Shown here in pieces: positions 15,059 to 23,072 of a DNA stretch of 33,535 bases. The DNA is from an uncultured Collinsella sp. (GTDB lineage: Bacteria > Actinomycetota > Coriobacteriia > Coriobacteriales > Coriobacteriaceae): NCBI GenBank assembly GCA_900545745.1, contig URAD01000017.1, forward strand, positions 1-33,535, read 5' to 3'. Every line of letters starts with the position of its first letter. Position 1 is the first letter of the stretch. The position numbers were made by a program, and so were the translations under genes. The notes beneath the pieces are model-generated. The model was given only the letters and a program-made list of their open reading frames with translations. It was not told where the DNA came from and searched no databases.

Positions 15059-16084
15059 CTAGTTGAGGCGCTCCACAAAGAAATCTGCCATGGAGAGGAA
15101 CAGCTCGCGTGCGTGCGGGTCGAGCTGGACGTCCTCGATGGCGGCCTTAGCCTTGGCGGTCAGGTCGAGCGCGTAGGTGTGGGCGAAATCGATGGAGCCG
15201 GTTTCCTGGAAGATCTCCACGGCGCGCGTAAGCTGCGCGGGGTCCTCGGTGCCCGAGGATAGGATTGCCTCGACCTCGTCGTGGTAGCGCTCATCGGACA
15301 GGGCGTGCACGGCAACGAGCGTGCGCTTGCCCTCGGTGATATCGGTGCGGAAGTCCTTGTTGGCGGCCTCCTTAGTGCCGACCAAGTTGAGCAGGTCGTC
15401 CTGAATCTGAAAGGCAAGGCCCGTGTGCAGGCCAAAGGCGCGCAGCGCTTCGATTTGCTCCTCGTTGCCGCCGCCGATAATGGCTCCGGCGGCAAGCGGC
15501 GTCGCTCCGCTGTAAAACGCGGTCTTGTGGGTTGCCATATCCAAGTAATCGTCGACCGAGATGTCAAAGCGCCCGTCGCGGACCCAGCCCAGGTCGAGTG
15601 CCTGGCCCTCGATGGTGCGGACGATCATCTCGGTGAGCTCGTGGAGTACGCGCAGCTTTACGTTGGGCTCGAGCGTGGGGTCGTCGAGGACCGTCTTGGT
15701 GACCATGGTGAGCGCCAGGTCGCCGCAGTTGATGGCAAGACCCGTGCCCTCGGTAAGGTGCATGCAGGGCTTGCCGCGACGAAGCTGCCCGTTGTCGGCG
15801 ATGTCGTCGTGGATGAGCGCGCCCGACTGGAAATGCTCGATGGCTGCCGCGGCGCTGCGGGCGCTCTCAAAGCTGCCGCCCACTGCGGTGGCGGCGAGCA
15901 TGCAGATGAGCGGACGGTGGCGCTTGCCGGCGTTGGCGGTAAATGCCGAGAGCGGGGCATACAGGTAGCGCTCGATATCGGCGGAAGTTGCCTGTCCGTC
16001 AAAGAACGTGGCCAGATAGTCGTTGATCTGGTCAAAGTGCTGGGCTAAAAAGCTGGTAAACGGACTGGACACGGGTTCTCGCAT
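15059..16084 (-). CDS. Polyprenyl (isoprenyl) diphosphate synthase
   Basis: Trans-type prenyl diphosphate synthase that condenses isopentenyl diphosphate onto allylic diphosphates to make the lipid tails of quinones or other isoprenoids. The family signatures are present: GKRHRP near residues 53-58, the first Asp-rich motif LIHDDIADN followed by RRGKP, then a GQALDLGW segment and the lysine/threonine ATHKT. The second Asp-rich motif reads FQIQDDLLNL, with Asn where the last Asp is usual. At 341 residues it is of normal length. The ribosome site (AAGAAAG) is weak. Product chain length cannot be told from sequence alone. Confidence 0.9.
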   Translation of the reverse strand: MREPVSSPFTSFLAQHFDQINDYLATFFDGQATSADIERYLYAPLSAFTANAGKRHRPLICMLAATAVGGSFESARSAAAAIEHFQSGALIHDDIADNGQLRRGKPCMHLTEGTGLAINCGDLALTMVTKTVLDDPTLEPNVKLRVLHELTEMIVRTIEGQALDLGWVRDGRFDISVDDYLDMATHKTAFYSGATPLAAGAIIGGGNEEQIEALRAFGLHTGLAFQIQDDLLNLVGTKEAANKDFRTDITEGKRTLVAVHALSDERYHDEVEAILSSGTEDPAQLTRAVEIFQETGSIDFAHTYALDLTAKAKAAIEDVQLDPHARELFLSMADFFVERLN

Positions 16085-16202
16085 TCTTTCTTAGGTTGCA
16101 TCGTTGCATTATGCAGACAACATATTGCCACATTGGGACATCGCGCGCGGCGGTCGAAGGCGATTGGGGCGCGCCGTCCTCAAATGCAGTTAAGGGGCTC
16201 GG

Positions 16203-18653
16203 CTAGATAAGCCCAAAGTGCTCGAGCGCGGTGACGACGCCATCGTGGTCGATGCTGTCGGTTACATAGTCGGCCTTTTCCTTAAGGAAGTCCGGCGCGT
16301 TGCCCATGGCGATGCCGACATCGACCGTTTCCATAAGGGCGACATCGTTGCTTGCGTCGCCAATGCCGTACACGGTGCCGTGGTCGGAGCCCAGGGCGCC
16401 AAGTATGGCTTGGATGCCGGCTCGTTTGGTGCACTCGCGGGGTGAGATCTCCGTGACTTCGAGCTCGAGCTCGTTAAAGCAGAGCATTGGTTCGAGTACT
16501 TCATCCTGGGCGATGCGGTTGGCAAGTGCCGTGGACATAAGGATCTTGTAGGCGCTGTAATGGTCGAGTTGCGAGACGGCATCGCCTACGATGCGCGCGT
16601 ACCCTTCAGCCTCGGGCGCATCTGCGCTCATGCGAACAACGCGATTGAGGCCCTCAAAGCGAATCACCTCTCCCGATTGCTCAAGATAGGGGGCGAGGCG
16701 CTGTAGCAGACCAGGGTTTATGGCTGCATTTCGAACAATGTGCCCCTCGAGTTCGGCGTAACCGCCCGCGAGACACACGACGCCCGCCCACGGTAGCTCG
16801 AGCAATTTGGGGTGGATGCAACTGAGGGTACGCCCTGTACAGATAAAGGCCATGTTGCCGTTGGCGACAAACTCGCGAATGGCCTGCGAGACCGCCTCGT
16901 TGGGATAGGGGGACAGGTCTCGCTCGTCTTCGGGAAGCTCCTGGGCCACGCGAGGGTCTTGCCAGGCGAGCGTTCCGTCGATATCGAAGAAGCAGATGTC
17001 GCCGTGCTTTTGAGCCGCGCTGGCGGCAGGGGAGGTCGAGGTGGCGGGCGCAAATCCCGGCTCGAGGCCCATGATCTGGTCAAAATGCTCTTTAACGCGG
17101 GGAACGGAGATACCGATAATCACCTGGGCGGTTTTGCCCGTAATGATGAGGCCTTTGGCGCCCACCGCGACAAAGGACGCGTTATCCGCGACGATGGAAG
17201 GGTCTGCGACCTCGACGCGCAGGCGCGTGGCGCAGTTGGTTGCGCCCGCAATATTGCCAACGCCACCTAACAGCTGAATTACCCGCTCGGCGAGGACGTG
17301 ATCTTGATTGGATTGGCTGTCGGCCTCGTCTTTGGGAGATTGTTCTTTGGCAAAGCCGCTTCCCGTTAAACGATCGATTGCCGCGCGATTGGCGACATGG
17401 TCCTCGCGACCCGGCGTCTTGAGGTCATAGATCAAAATGAGGGCTCGAAAGCTAACAAAATAGATAAGGCTAAAGGCAAGGCCGATACCGAGCGCCAAAA
17501 GATAGGCACCGGCATGCATGCGCATGAGCGGAATAAAGTTGAAGGCTGCCATCTCCATGAGGCCGCCCGAGAAGATGCCGACGATGCCAAAGAGATTCAT
17601 GGTTGTGGCAAGGCAAGACGATAAGACGGCGTAGAGAAAAAAGAGCCCGGGGTGGGTGAACATAAAGAGAAACTCGAGTGGCTCGGTAACGCCGCAAACC
17701 ACCGAGGCGATGATGGCGGGAACAAGGATGACCCTGAGGCCGGCGCGGCGCTCGGGTTTTGCGGTGGAGTAGAATGCGGCTGCGATGGCGGGAAGGCCAA
17801 AGAGCTTGACCCAGCCGGTGGCGGTAAAACCGGCCCACGGCGCAAGCTCATTAAGGGGGCGCGTGCTATGGGAGAGGATGGGGAGCAAGCTGCTCCACGT
17901 GGCGTAGATGCCGTCGTTAATGACCAGGTTGTCGTAGTAGATCGGCATGTAGAGCAGATGGTGCAGCCCCATGGGCTCGAGTGCTCGCTCCAAAAACACA
18001 AAGATACCCACGCCGAAGGGGCCGACGCCCGCAAGTGCGTGGCGCAGCGTTTCGGTCACAGCGTATACGAAGGGCACGATGGCGGCCGAGATAGCGGCAA
18101 GGGCAAACACGGCAAAAAAGCTGATGAGGTAGACCAGCGAGGAGCCCGAGAAGGTGCCGAGCCAATCGGGAACCTTGGCATCGTAGAAGCGGTCATGGAT
18201 GGCGACGACGGTTGCCGATACCGCCAGCGGGCCGATAATGCCGGTGTCGAGCGTCTTGATGCCGTCGATGACGGTGATACCGTTGGCGGGGGTCAAAGAC
18301 GACGGGTACTTAAGTCCAAGGTTGTCTCCGCTCAGCTTGATGATCTCGCTCAAAAAGAAGCAATAGGCAAAATAGGCCACGAGCGCCTCGAGGCAACAAC
18401 GTGCCGGTTGCTTTTGGGCAAGGCCGATGGGCAGCGCTACGGCAAAAAGGAGCGGAAGTCGTTTAAAGACCGTCCACGAACCACGCTGGATGATAGTCCA
18501 AAAAACGTACCAAGGGGTTCCGTATACGGCGAGGTCGCCGACGATATCCGCAGACGTTGCGAGGGCGGAGACGCCGACCATAAGGCCCGATATGGAAAAC
18601 AACATGGCGGGCGCGAACATTGCCCCGCCAAAGCGTTGGATTTTTTGCAGCAT
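16203..18653 (-). CDS. PTS alpha-glucoside/glucose-type IIC-IIB transporter fused to a HAD (Cof-type) phosphatase
   Basis: An 816-residue fusion. Residues 1-415 are a membrane EIIC of the glucose/glucoside superfamily, with ERALEPMGLHH (222-232), GVTEPLEFLF (321-330) and YDLKTPGRED (409-418). It resembles MalX/GlvC proteins most in what I can see. Residues about 450-530 are EIIB, with phosphorylated Cys474 in NCATRLRV. Residues about 550-816 are a HAD phosphatase: FFDIDGTL (Asp557/Asp559), CTGRT (605-609) and GDASND (765-770). No EIIA domain is present, so a separate IIA is needed. The start has GGGAGG at good spacing. Divergent from the GntR gene. Import would give a phosphorylated sugar, which the HAD part could act on; substrate unknown. 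Confidence 0.9.
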   Translation of the reverse strand: MLQKIQRFGGAMFAPAMLFSISGLMVGVSALATSADIVGDLAVYGTPWYVFWTIIQRGSWTVFKRLPLLFAVALPIGLAQKQPARCCLEALVAYFAYCFFLSEIIKLSGDNLGLKYPSSLTPANGITVIDGIKTLDTGIIGPLAVSATVVAIHDRFYDAKVPDWLGTFSGSSLVYLISFFAVFALAAISAAIVPFVYAVTETLRHALAGVGPFGVGIFVFLERALEPMGLHHLLYMPIYYDNLVINDGIYATWSSLLPILSHSTRPLNELAPWAGFTATGWVKLFGLPAIAAAFYSTAKPERRAGLRVILVPAIIASVVCGVTEPLEFLFMFTHPGLFFLYAVLSSCLATTMNLFGIVGIFSGGLMEMAAFNFIPLMRMHAGAYLLALGIGLAFSLIYFVSFRALILIYDLKTPGREDHVANRAAIDRLTGSGFAKEQSPKDEADSQSNQDHVLAERVIQLLGGVGNIAGATNCATRLRVEVADPSIVADNASFVAVGAKGLIITGKTAQVIIGISVPRVKEHFDQIMGLEPGFAPATSTSPAASAAQKHGDICFFDIDGTLAWQDPRVAQELPEDERDLSPYPNEAVSQAIREFVANGNMAFICTGRTLSCIHPKLLELPWAGVVCLAGGYAELEGHIVRNAAINPGLLQRLAPYLEQSGEVIRFEGLNRVVRMSADAPEAEGYARIVGDAVSQLDHYSAYKILMSTALANRIAQDEVLEPMLCFNELELEVTEISPRECTKRAGIQAILGALGSDHGTVYGIGDASNDVALMETVDVGIAMGNAPDFLKEKADYVTDSIDHDGVVTALEHFGLI

Positions 18654-18696
18654 GTTCTGCCTCCCGAATATCGAGGCGCGTTGCGCGTGGTGAAAC

Positions 18697-18704
18697 GTTT
18701 AAAC
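18697..18704. promoter_or_regulatory. HutC-type operator, PTS promoter
   Basis: GTTTAAAC fits the GntR/HutC operator pattern GT-N-TA-N-AC. On the minus strand it lies 9 bases after a TACAAT -10 box (18714-18719), so it covers the predicted PTS transcription start. A second palindrome, ACAATG-GATT-CATTGT (18703-18718), overlaps it. Confidence 0.6.
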
Positions 18705-18818
18705 AATGGATTCATTGTAGAGGACCAGACGATTGTCGTACCGGCAGTTTTGAGCGAAACCGGTTTGGGCGCGACAGAAACCGTCAACGGTTAAATCCTG
18801 TCGCTTTGCCGATAATCG

Positions 18819-18826
18819 GTTTAAAC
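18819..18826. promoter_or_regulatory. HutC-type operator, gntR promoter
   Basis: GTTTAAAC, preceded by CG and followed by AA. It lies 17 bases upstream of an extended -10 (TGCTATCGT, 18839-18847), so it overlaps the -35 position of the regulator's own promoter. Suggests autoregulation. Confidence 0.6.
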
Positions 18827-18880
18827 AACTTCAAGAAATGCTATCGTGCCTAGCCATACATATTCATTAGAGGTGAAGTC

Positions 18881-19600
18881 ATGCCAAAAGCGATTTACGA
18901 AGGAATCTACCGCGAGATCCGTTCACGCATCATTAACGGGACTTATGCGTTTCAGGAGATGCTGCCAACCGAAGCCGAGCTGACCGCGGAGTTTGGCTGC
19001 ACGCGCAATACCGTTCGACGCGCCTTGAGCATGCTGGCCGACCAGATGTTTGTGCAGCCTATACACGGCAAGGGCGTGCGCGTTATTTGGCTCAAGGGCG
19101 AAACCGACATGCTGGGCGCACTCGAGGAAGTCGAGTCGTTTGGCGAATTTGCAAAGCGCAACAATGCCGTTGCATCGACGGACGTTAAGTCTTTTGAACA
19201 TTTGATTTGCACCGAGCAACTCTCTCGTCGCCTGGGTTTTAAGGTTGGCGAGGAGTTGATTCGCGTGGTGCGTGTCCGAAGCCTTAACGGCAATGCGCGC
19301 CAAGTAGACCATGGTTACTTTTTGGAGTCAATCGCCAAGGGCCTGACGCCCGAGATCGCCGCAAAGTCAATTTACGACTATCTGGAGCACAAACGCGGCG
19401 TCAAGGTGATGGCGAGTCGCCGTACAGTGAGCGTCGAGCTTGCCAACGATGAGGACTGCAGCTATCTTGACCTCGGCAAATACAACTGCGTTGCCGTCAT
19501 GGAGAGCCAGTCGTACACCTCGGACGGCATCTTGTTCGAGGTCACGCATGCCCGCACGCATCCCGAGATCTTCCACTACCGCGTCAACTCCAAGCGATAG
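18881..19600 (+). CDS. GntR-family (HutC/UTRA) transcriptional regulator
   Basis: A 239-residue DNA-binding regulator. Residues about 1-70 form the GntR winged helix: YEGIYREIRSRI, then LPTEAELTAEFGCTRNTVRRAL, then PIHGKGVRV. Residues about 90-235 are a UTRA effector-binding domain (IRVVRVRSLNG, ending FEVTHARTHPEIFHYRV). This architecture is that of sugar regulators such as Bacillus TreR and histidine-type HutC. It is transcribed divergently from the PTS/HAD gene and precedes the sugar ABC operon. Sites of the HutC pattern lie in front of this gene, the PTS gene, the ABC operon and malQ, so it is the best candidate regulator of all four. A sugar phosphate effector is plausible but not shown. 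Confidence 0.9.
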   Translation: MPKAIYEGIYREIRSRIINGTYAFQEMLPTEAELTAEFGCTRNTVRRALSMLADQMFVQPIHGKGVRVIWLKGETDMLGALEEVESFGEFAKRNNAVASTDVKSFEHLICTEQLSRRLGFKVGEELIRVVRVRSLNGNARQVDHGYFLESIAKGLTPEIAAKSIYDYLEHKRGVKVMASRRTVSVELANDEDCSYLDLGKYNCVAVMESQSYTSDGILFEVTHARTHPEIFHYRVNSKR

Positions 19601-19639
19601 CCGGCCAGCTCGCAGCCTGACGAGACTCATGCCCTCAAA

Positions 19640-19692
19640 GCGAAAGCGCCCGGTCAAACCGACGATGCATCGGTTTGACCGGGCGCTTTCGC
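19640..19692 (+). terminator. Terminator-like long hairpin after gntR
   Basis: A perfect 23-bp stem (19640-19662 with 19670-19692) with a 7-base loop follows the gntR stop. Only a weak T-run comes after it, so termination is likely but not certain. Confidence 0.7.
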
Positions 19693-19711
19693 TGCATTTG
19701 ATAACAAATAA

Positions 19712-19798
19712 TTGTTTATACAAAACTTGTCAAGTATCAAGTTGAAATTACCGTTCACCGAAGTTTTTCTACCGCTCTAGTAATACTTGTTCAAACAA
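19712..19798. promoter_or_regulatory. Two HutC-like operator sites upstream of the ABC operon
   Basis: GTTTATAC (19714-19721) fits GT-N-TA-N-AC exactly. A second site, TTGTTCAAACAA (19787-19798), has one departure (C for T at 19792). It directly follows a possible -10, TAATAC (19781-19786). A further palindrome, ACTTG-T-CAAGT, lies at 19725-19735. The rest of the 306-base gap before the binding protein holds only the gntR terminator and a GAAAGGG ribosome site. Confidence 0.5.
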
Positions 19799-19906
19799 CT
19801 AGCCAAATAGCGTATCGTTCAAATCAGCAAAAGGGGCAAAGTCCCCGAGCCAATCTCCGAAGGCGACGGCAAAGGGTGCCGCCACGGTGTGAAAGGGTGG
19901 ATTGTA

Positions 19907-21223
19907 ATGAAGAACGAAATGAGCAGAAGGCAGTTCCTGGGCTTTGCTGGTTCCGCGGCTGCGGTTCTTGGTCTTGGTCTCGTGGGCTGCGGTGGCTCCG
20001 CCGGCTCCGGCTCCTCTGCTTCTGGTGACGCTGCCGAGGTCTACTTCCTCCAATTCAAGCCTGAGGTCGACAAGGAGTGGAAGGAGATCGCCAAGGCGTA
20101 CAAGGAGGAGAAGGGCGTCGAGGTCAAGATCGTGACCGCCGCCTCCAACACCTACGAGGAGAAGCTCAAGTCCGAGATGTCCAAGAGCTCCGCTCCGACC
20201 CTGTTCCAGGTCAACGGCCCCACCGGTCTTAAGAACTGGAAGGATTACTGCGCCGACCTGTCCGATACCAAGCTCCGCGGTGAGCTCATTGACGACTCCC
20301 TGGCTCTGCAGTCCGATGGCAAGGATCTGGGTATCGACTGGGTCCAGGAGAGCTACGGCATCATCTACAACAAGCAGCTGCTCGAGAAGGCTGGCTACAA
20401 GGCCGAGGACATCAACTCCTTCGACAAGCTGAAGGCTTGTGCTGACGACATCCAGGCCCGCAAGGACGAGCTTGGCGTTGAGGGTGCCTTCACTTCTGCC
20501 GGCATGGATGACTCCTCCAGCTGGCGCTACACCACCCACCTCGCCAACCTCCCGCTCTACTACGAGTTCGAGAAGGAGCACAACCAGGAGGACGACGAGA
20601 TCAAGGGCGAGTATCTCGACAACTTCAAGCAGATTTTCGACCTGTACATCACCGACTCCACCTGCGATCCTTCGCAGCTTGCCTCCAAGACCGGCGACGA
20701 CGCCACCAACGAGTTCGCAACCGGCAAGGCCGTCTTCTATCAGAACGGCTCTTGGGCATACGCTGACCTCACCAAGGCCGGTATGACTGACGACCAGCTC
20801 GGCATGCTGCCGATCTACATCGGCGTCGACGGCGAGGAGAACCAGGGCCTGTGCTCCGGCGGCGAGAACTACTGGTGCGTGAGCTCCCAGGCTTCCGAGG
20901 ATGCTCAGAAGGCCACCGAGGACTTCATGTACTGGTGCGTCACCGCTGACACCCCGACCAGCATCATCGCCGACAAGATGGGTCTGACCGCTCCGTTCAA
21001 GAGCGCCAAGGAGACCACCAACGTCTTCTCGCAGCAGGCCGTTGCCATGGCCAAGGACGGCAAGAAGACCGTCGCTTGGGACTTCGTCTACATCCCCTCT
21101 GAGGAGTGGAAGAAGAACCTCAAGCAGGCTCTCATTGCTTATGCTGCCGACAACACCAAGTGGGACGGCGTCAAGAACGCCTTCGTCGATGGCTGGAAGA
21201 CCGAGAAGGCTGCTTCCGAGTAA
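19907..21223 (+). CDS. Sugar ABC transporter substrate-binding lipoprotein (CUT1, Tat-type signal)
   Basis: A 438-residue extracytoplasmic solute-binding protein of the MalE/CUT1 type. It has a Tat-like signal SRRQFLGFAG (Arg7-Arg8) leading to the lipobox LVGC (Cys28), then a Gly/Ser linker and the binding-protein fold, with features such as ESYGIIYNKQLLEKAG and FATGKAVFYQNGSW. I chose ATG 19907 over GTG 19889 because the AAAGGGTGG ribosome site lies between them. Codons are highly biased to C endings, indicating strong expression. It heads an operon with two permeases and an ATPase. Nearby maltodextrin enzymes suggest an oligo-alpha-glucoside substrate, but the ligand cannot be read from sequence. 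Confidence 0.9.
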   Translation: MKNEMSRRQFLGFAGSAAAVLGLGLVGCGGSAGSGSSASGDAAEVYFLQFKPEVDKEWKEIAKAYKEEKGVEVKIVTAASNTYEEKLKSEMSKSSAPTLFQVNGPTGLKNWKDYCADLSDTKLRGELIDDSLALQSDGKDLGIDWVQESYGIIYNKQLLEKAGYKAEDINSFDKLKACADDIQARKDELGVEGAFTSAGMDDSSSWRYTTHLANLPLYYEFEKEHNQEDDEIKGEYLDNFKQIFDLYITDSTCDPSQLASKTGDDATNEFATGKAVFYQNGSWAYADLTKAGMTDDQLGMLPIYIGVDGEENQGLCSGGENYWCVSSQASEDAQKATEDFMYWCVTADTPTSIIADKMGLTAPFKSAKETTNVFSQQAVAMAKDGKKTVAWDFVYIPSEEWKKNLKQALIAYAADNTKWDGVKNAFVDGWKTEKAASE

Positions 21224-21254
21224 GCAGTTGCTGCCCAAGCTATCTGATTAGCGA

Positions 21255-21290
21255 CAGGGGGCGGGCAGACGTAGGTTTGCCCGCCCCCTG
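21255..21290 (+). terminator. Strong hairpin between binding protein and permease genes
   Basis: A perfect 12-bp GC stem (21255-21266 with 21279-21290) and 12-base loop, without a T-run. Such hairpins commonly stabilise the upstream mRNA or cause partial termination, giving more binding protein than permease. Confidence 0.65.
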
Positions 21291-21310
21291 CATATTGAAA
21301 GGACCCTTCT

Positions 21311-22165
21311 ATGGGCAAAGCACTCAAGCGCTGGTGGCCGCTCTTTATGCTGCCCACGTGCCTGGCGTTTATGATCGGGTTCGTGATCCCTTTTATCCAG
21401 GGCTTCTATCTCTCGTTCTGCCAGTTTATTACCATTAACAACGCGCACTTTGTCGGTATCGCGAACTACGTGCGCGCGCTGTCCGATCCGCAGTTTGCCA
21501 CGTCGTTCTTCTTTACCGTGGCGTTTGCCTTCCTGTCGACGGTGCTCATCAACGTGATCGCCCTCGCCATTGCGCAGGCGCTCACCCGCAAAGCGCTCAA
21601 GGGCACCAATATCTTCCGTACGATCTTCTTTATGCCTAATCTGATCGGCGGCATCGTGCTGGGCTACATCTGGCAGATTCTGATCAACTGCCTACTCTCC
21701 AACGTGGGCGCCCAGCTCATTGCCCTTAACTCTGCTGCTGGCTTCTGGGGCCTTATCATCCTGACCCTGTGGCAGCAGGTCGGCTACATGATGATCATCT
21801 ACATCGCTGGTCTGCAGTCCATTCCGTCCGACTACATCGAGGCCGCCAAGGTCGACGGCGCTACGGCATGGCAGACGTTTTGGAAGGTTAAGATCCCTAA
21901 CCTGATGCCGACCATCACCATCTGCCTGTTCCTGTCCATCACCAACGGCTTTAAGCTGTTCGACCAGAACCTCGCCCTTACCGGCGGCGCCCCCGCGCAC
22001 TCCACCGAGATGCTCGCCCTGAACATCTACAACACGTTCTATTCGCGTGCCGGTATCGCATGGCAGGGCATTGGTCAGGCCAAGGCGGTTATCTTCTGCA
22101 TCCTGGTCGTGGCCATCTCCATGATTCAGCTTAAGGCCACGAGGTCCAAGGAGGTGCAGCAGTAA
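21311..22165 (+). CDS. Sugar ABC transporter permease, MalF type
   Basis: A 284-residue inner-membrane permease with about six hydrophobic segments. The EAA loop that docks the ATPase reads YIEAAKVDGATAWQTFWKVKIPNLMP near residues 174-200, typical of CUT1 permeases. The start has AAAGGAC upstream. It lies between the binding protein and the second permease, whose ATG overlaps its stop codon (TAATG), so the two are translationally coupled as expected for a heterodimeric pore. Confidence 0.92.
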   Translation: MGKALKRWWPLFMLPTCLAFMIGFVIPFIQGFYLSFCQFITINNAHFVGIANYVRALSDPQFATSFFFTVAFAFLSTVLINVIALAIAQALTRKALKGTNIFRTIFFMPNLIGGIVLGYIWQILINCLLSNVGAQLIALNSAAGFWGLIILTLWQQVGYMMIIYIAGLQSIPSDYIEAAKVDGATAWQTFWKVKIPNLMPTITICLFLSITNGFKLFDQNLALTGGAPAHSTEMLALNIYNTFYSRAGIAWQGIGQAKAVIFCILVVAISMIQLKATRSKEVQQ

Positions 22166-23004
22166 TGAAACGCGATAAGGTTATCAACCGTGCGCTCTCG
22201 ATTTTCTTTACGATCCTGTCGCTCGCGTGGATCTACCCCGTGTTTATGATCGCGCTCAATTCCTTTAAGAAAGCGACCGCAATCAGCACCACCACGGCGT
22301 TCGATCTGCTCACGCCCGAGACGTTCAACGGCCTTGCAAACTACGTGCACGCTCTTAACGAGCAGGGCTTTGCCTCGGCGTTTATGTACTCGCTCATTAT
22401 CACGGTCACGTCGGTCGTGCTGATTTTGGTGTGCTGCTCCATGTGCGCTTGGTACGTGGTGCGCGTCAACAACAAGATCTCGAACTTCTTCTATTACCTG
22501 TTCGTGTTCTCGATGGTCGTGCCGTTCCAGATGCTCATGTTCACGCTGTCCAATTTGGCGGACCGCATCGGCTTCAACACGCCGTTCAACATCTGCTTTA
22601 TCTACCTTGGCTTTGGCGCAGGCCTGGCGGTCTTTATGTTCGCCGGCTTTGTAAAGAACATCCCGCTCGAGATCGAGGAGGCGGCCATGATCGACGGCTG
22701 CAACCCGGTCCAGGTGTTCTTTAAAATCGTCCTTCCCATCATGAAGCCCACCTATCTTTCGGTCGGCATTCTCGAGACCATGTGGGTCTGGAACGACTAC
22801 CTGCTGCCCTACCTCACCCTCGACTCCACCAAGTACAAGACCATTCCTATCTTGATCCAGTACTTCCGCGGCGGCTATGGCCACGTCGAGCTCGGCCCCA
22901 TGATGGCCTGCATCATGATGGTCGTTATCCCCATCGTCATCATGTACATCCTCTGCCAGAAGTACATCATCGACGGCGTGGTGGCAGGTGCCGTCAAGGG
23001 CTGA
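22165..23004 (+). CDS. Sugar ABC transporter permease, MalG type
   Basis: A 279-residue membrane permease, partner of the MalF-type gene. The EAA motif EIEEAAMIDGCNPVQVFFKI is near residues 170-189, followed by LPIMKPTYLSVGI and the C-terminal ILCQKYIIDGVVAGAVKG usual for MalG-like proteins. Its ATG shares one base with the preceding stop, and AAGGAGGTG at 22149-22157 gives a strong ribosome site inside the upstream gene. Confidence 0.93.
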   Translation: MKRDKVINRALSIFFTILSLAWIYPVFMIALNSFKKATAISTTTAFDLLTPETFNGLANYVHALNEQGFASAFMYSLIITVTSVVLILVCCSMCAWYVVRVNNKISNFFYYLFVFSMVVPFQMLMFTLSNLADRIGFNTPFNICFIYLGFGAGLAVFMFAGFVKNIPLEIEEAAMIDGCNPVQVFFKIVLPIMKPTYLSVGILETMWVWNDYLLPYLTLDSTKYKTIPILIQYFRGGYGHVELGPMMACIMMVVIPIVIMYILCQKYIIDGVVAGAVKG

Positions 23005-23028
23005 TGCCGTAACTGTTTTGCAAGTTTC

Positions 23029-23055
23029 TGCGGCGCCCCTCAGCGCGGCGCCGCA
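23029..23055 (+). other. Intercistronic hairpin before the ATPase gene
   Basis: A perfect 9-bp stem TGCGGCGCC/GGCGCCGCA with a 9-base loop, just after the MalG-type gene and 17 bases before the next start codon. No T-run; it may tune expression of the ATPase. Confidence 0.55.
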
Positions 23056-23072
23056 CATCGAAAGGTAAAGAC

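Noticed and set aside
17652..18794. A 380-codon plus-strand ORF opposite the PTS gene
   Set aside because: Composition is highly charged with no recognisable domain. The opposite strand encodes well-matched EIIC motifs.
19799..21238. A 479-codon minus-strand ORF opposite the sugar-binding lipoprotein
   Set aside because: Leu/Val/Gly-rich shadow of a strongly codon-biased gene; no start signal.
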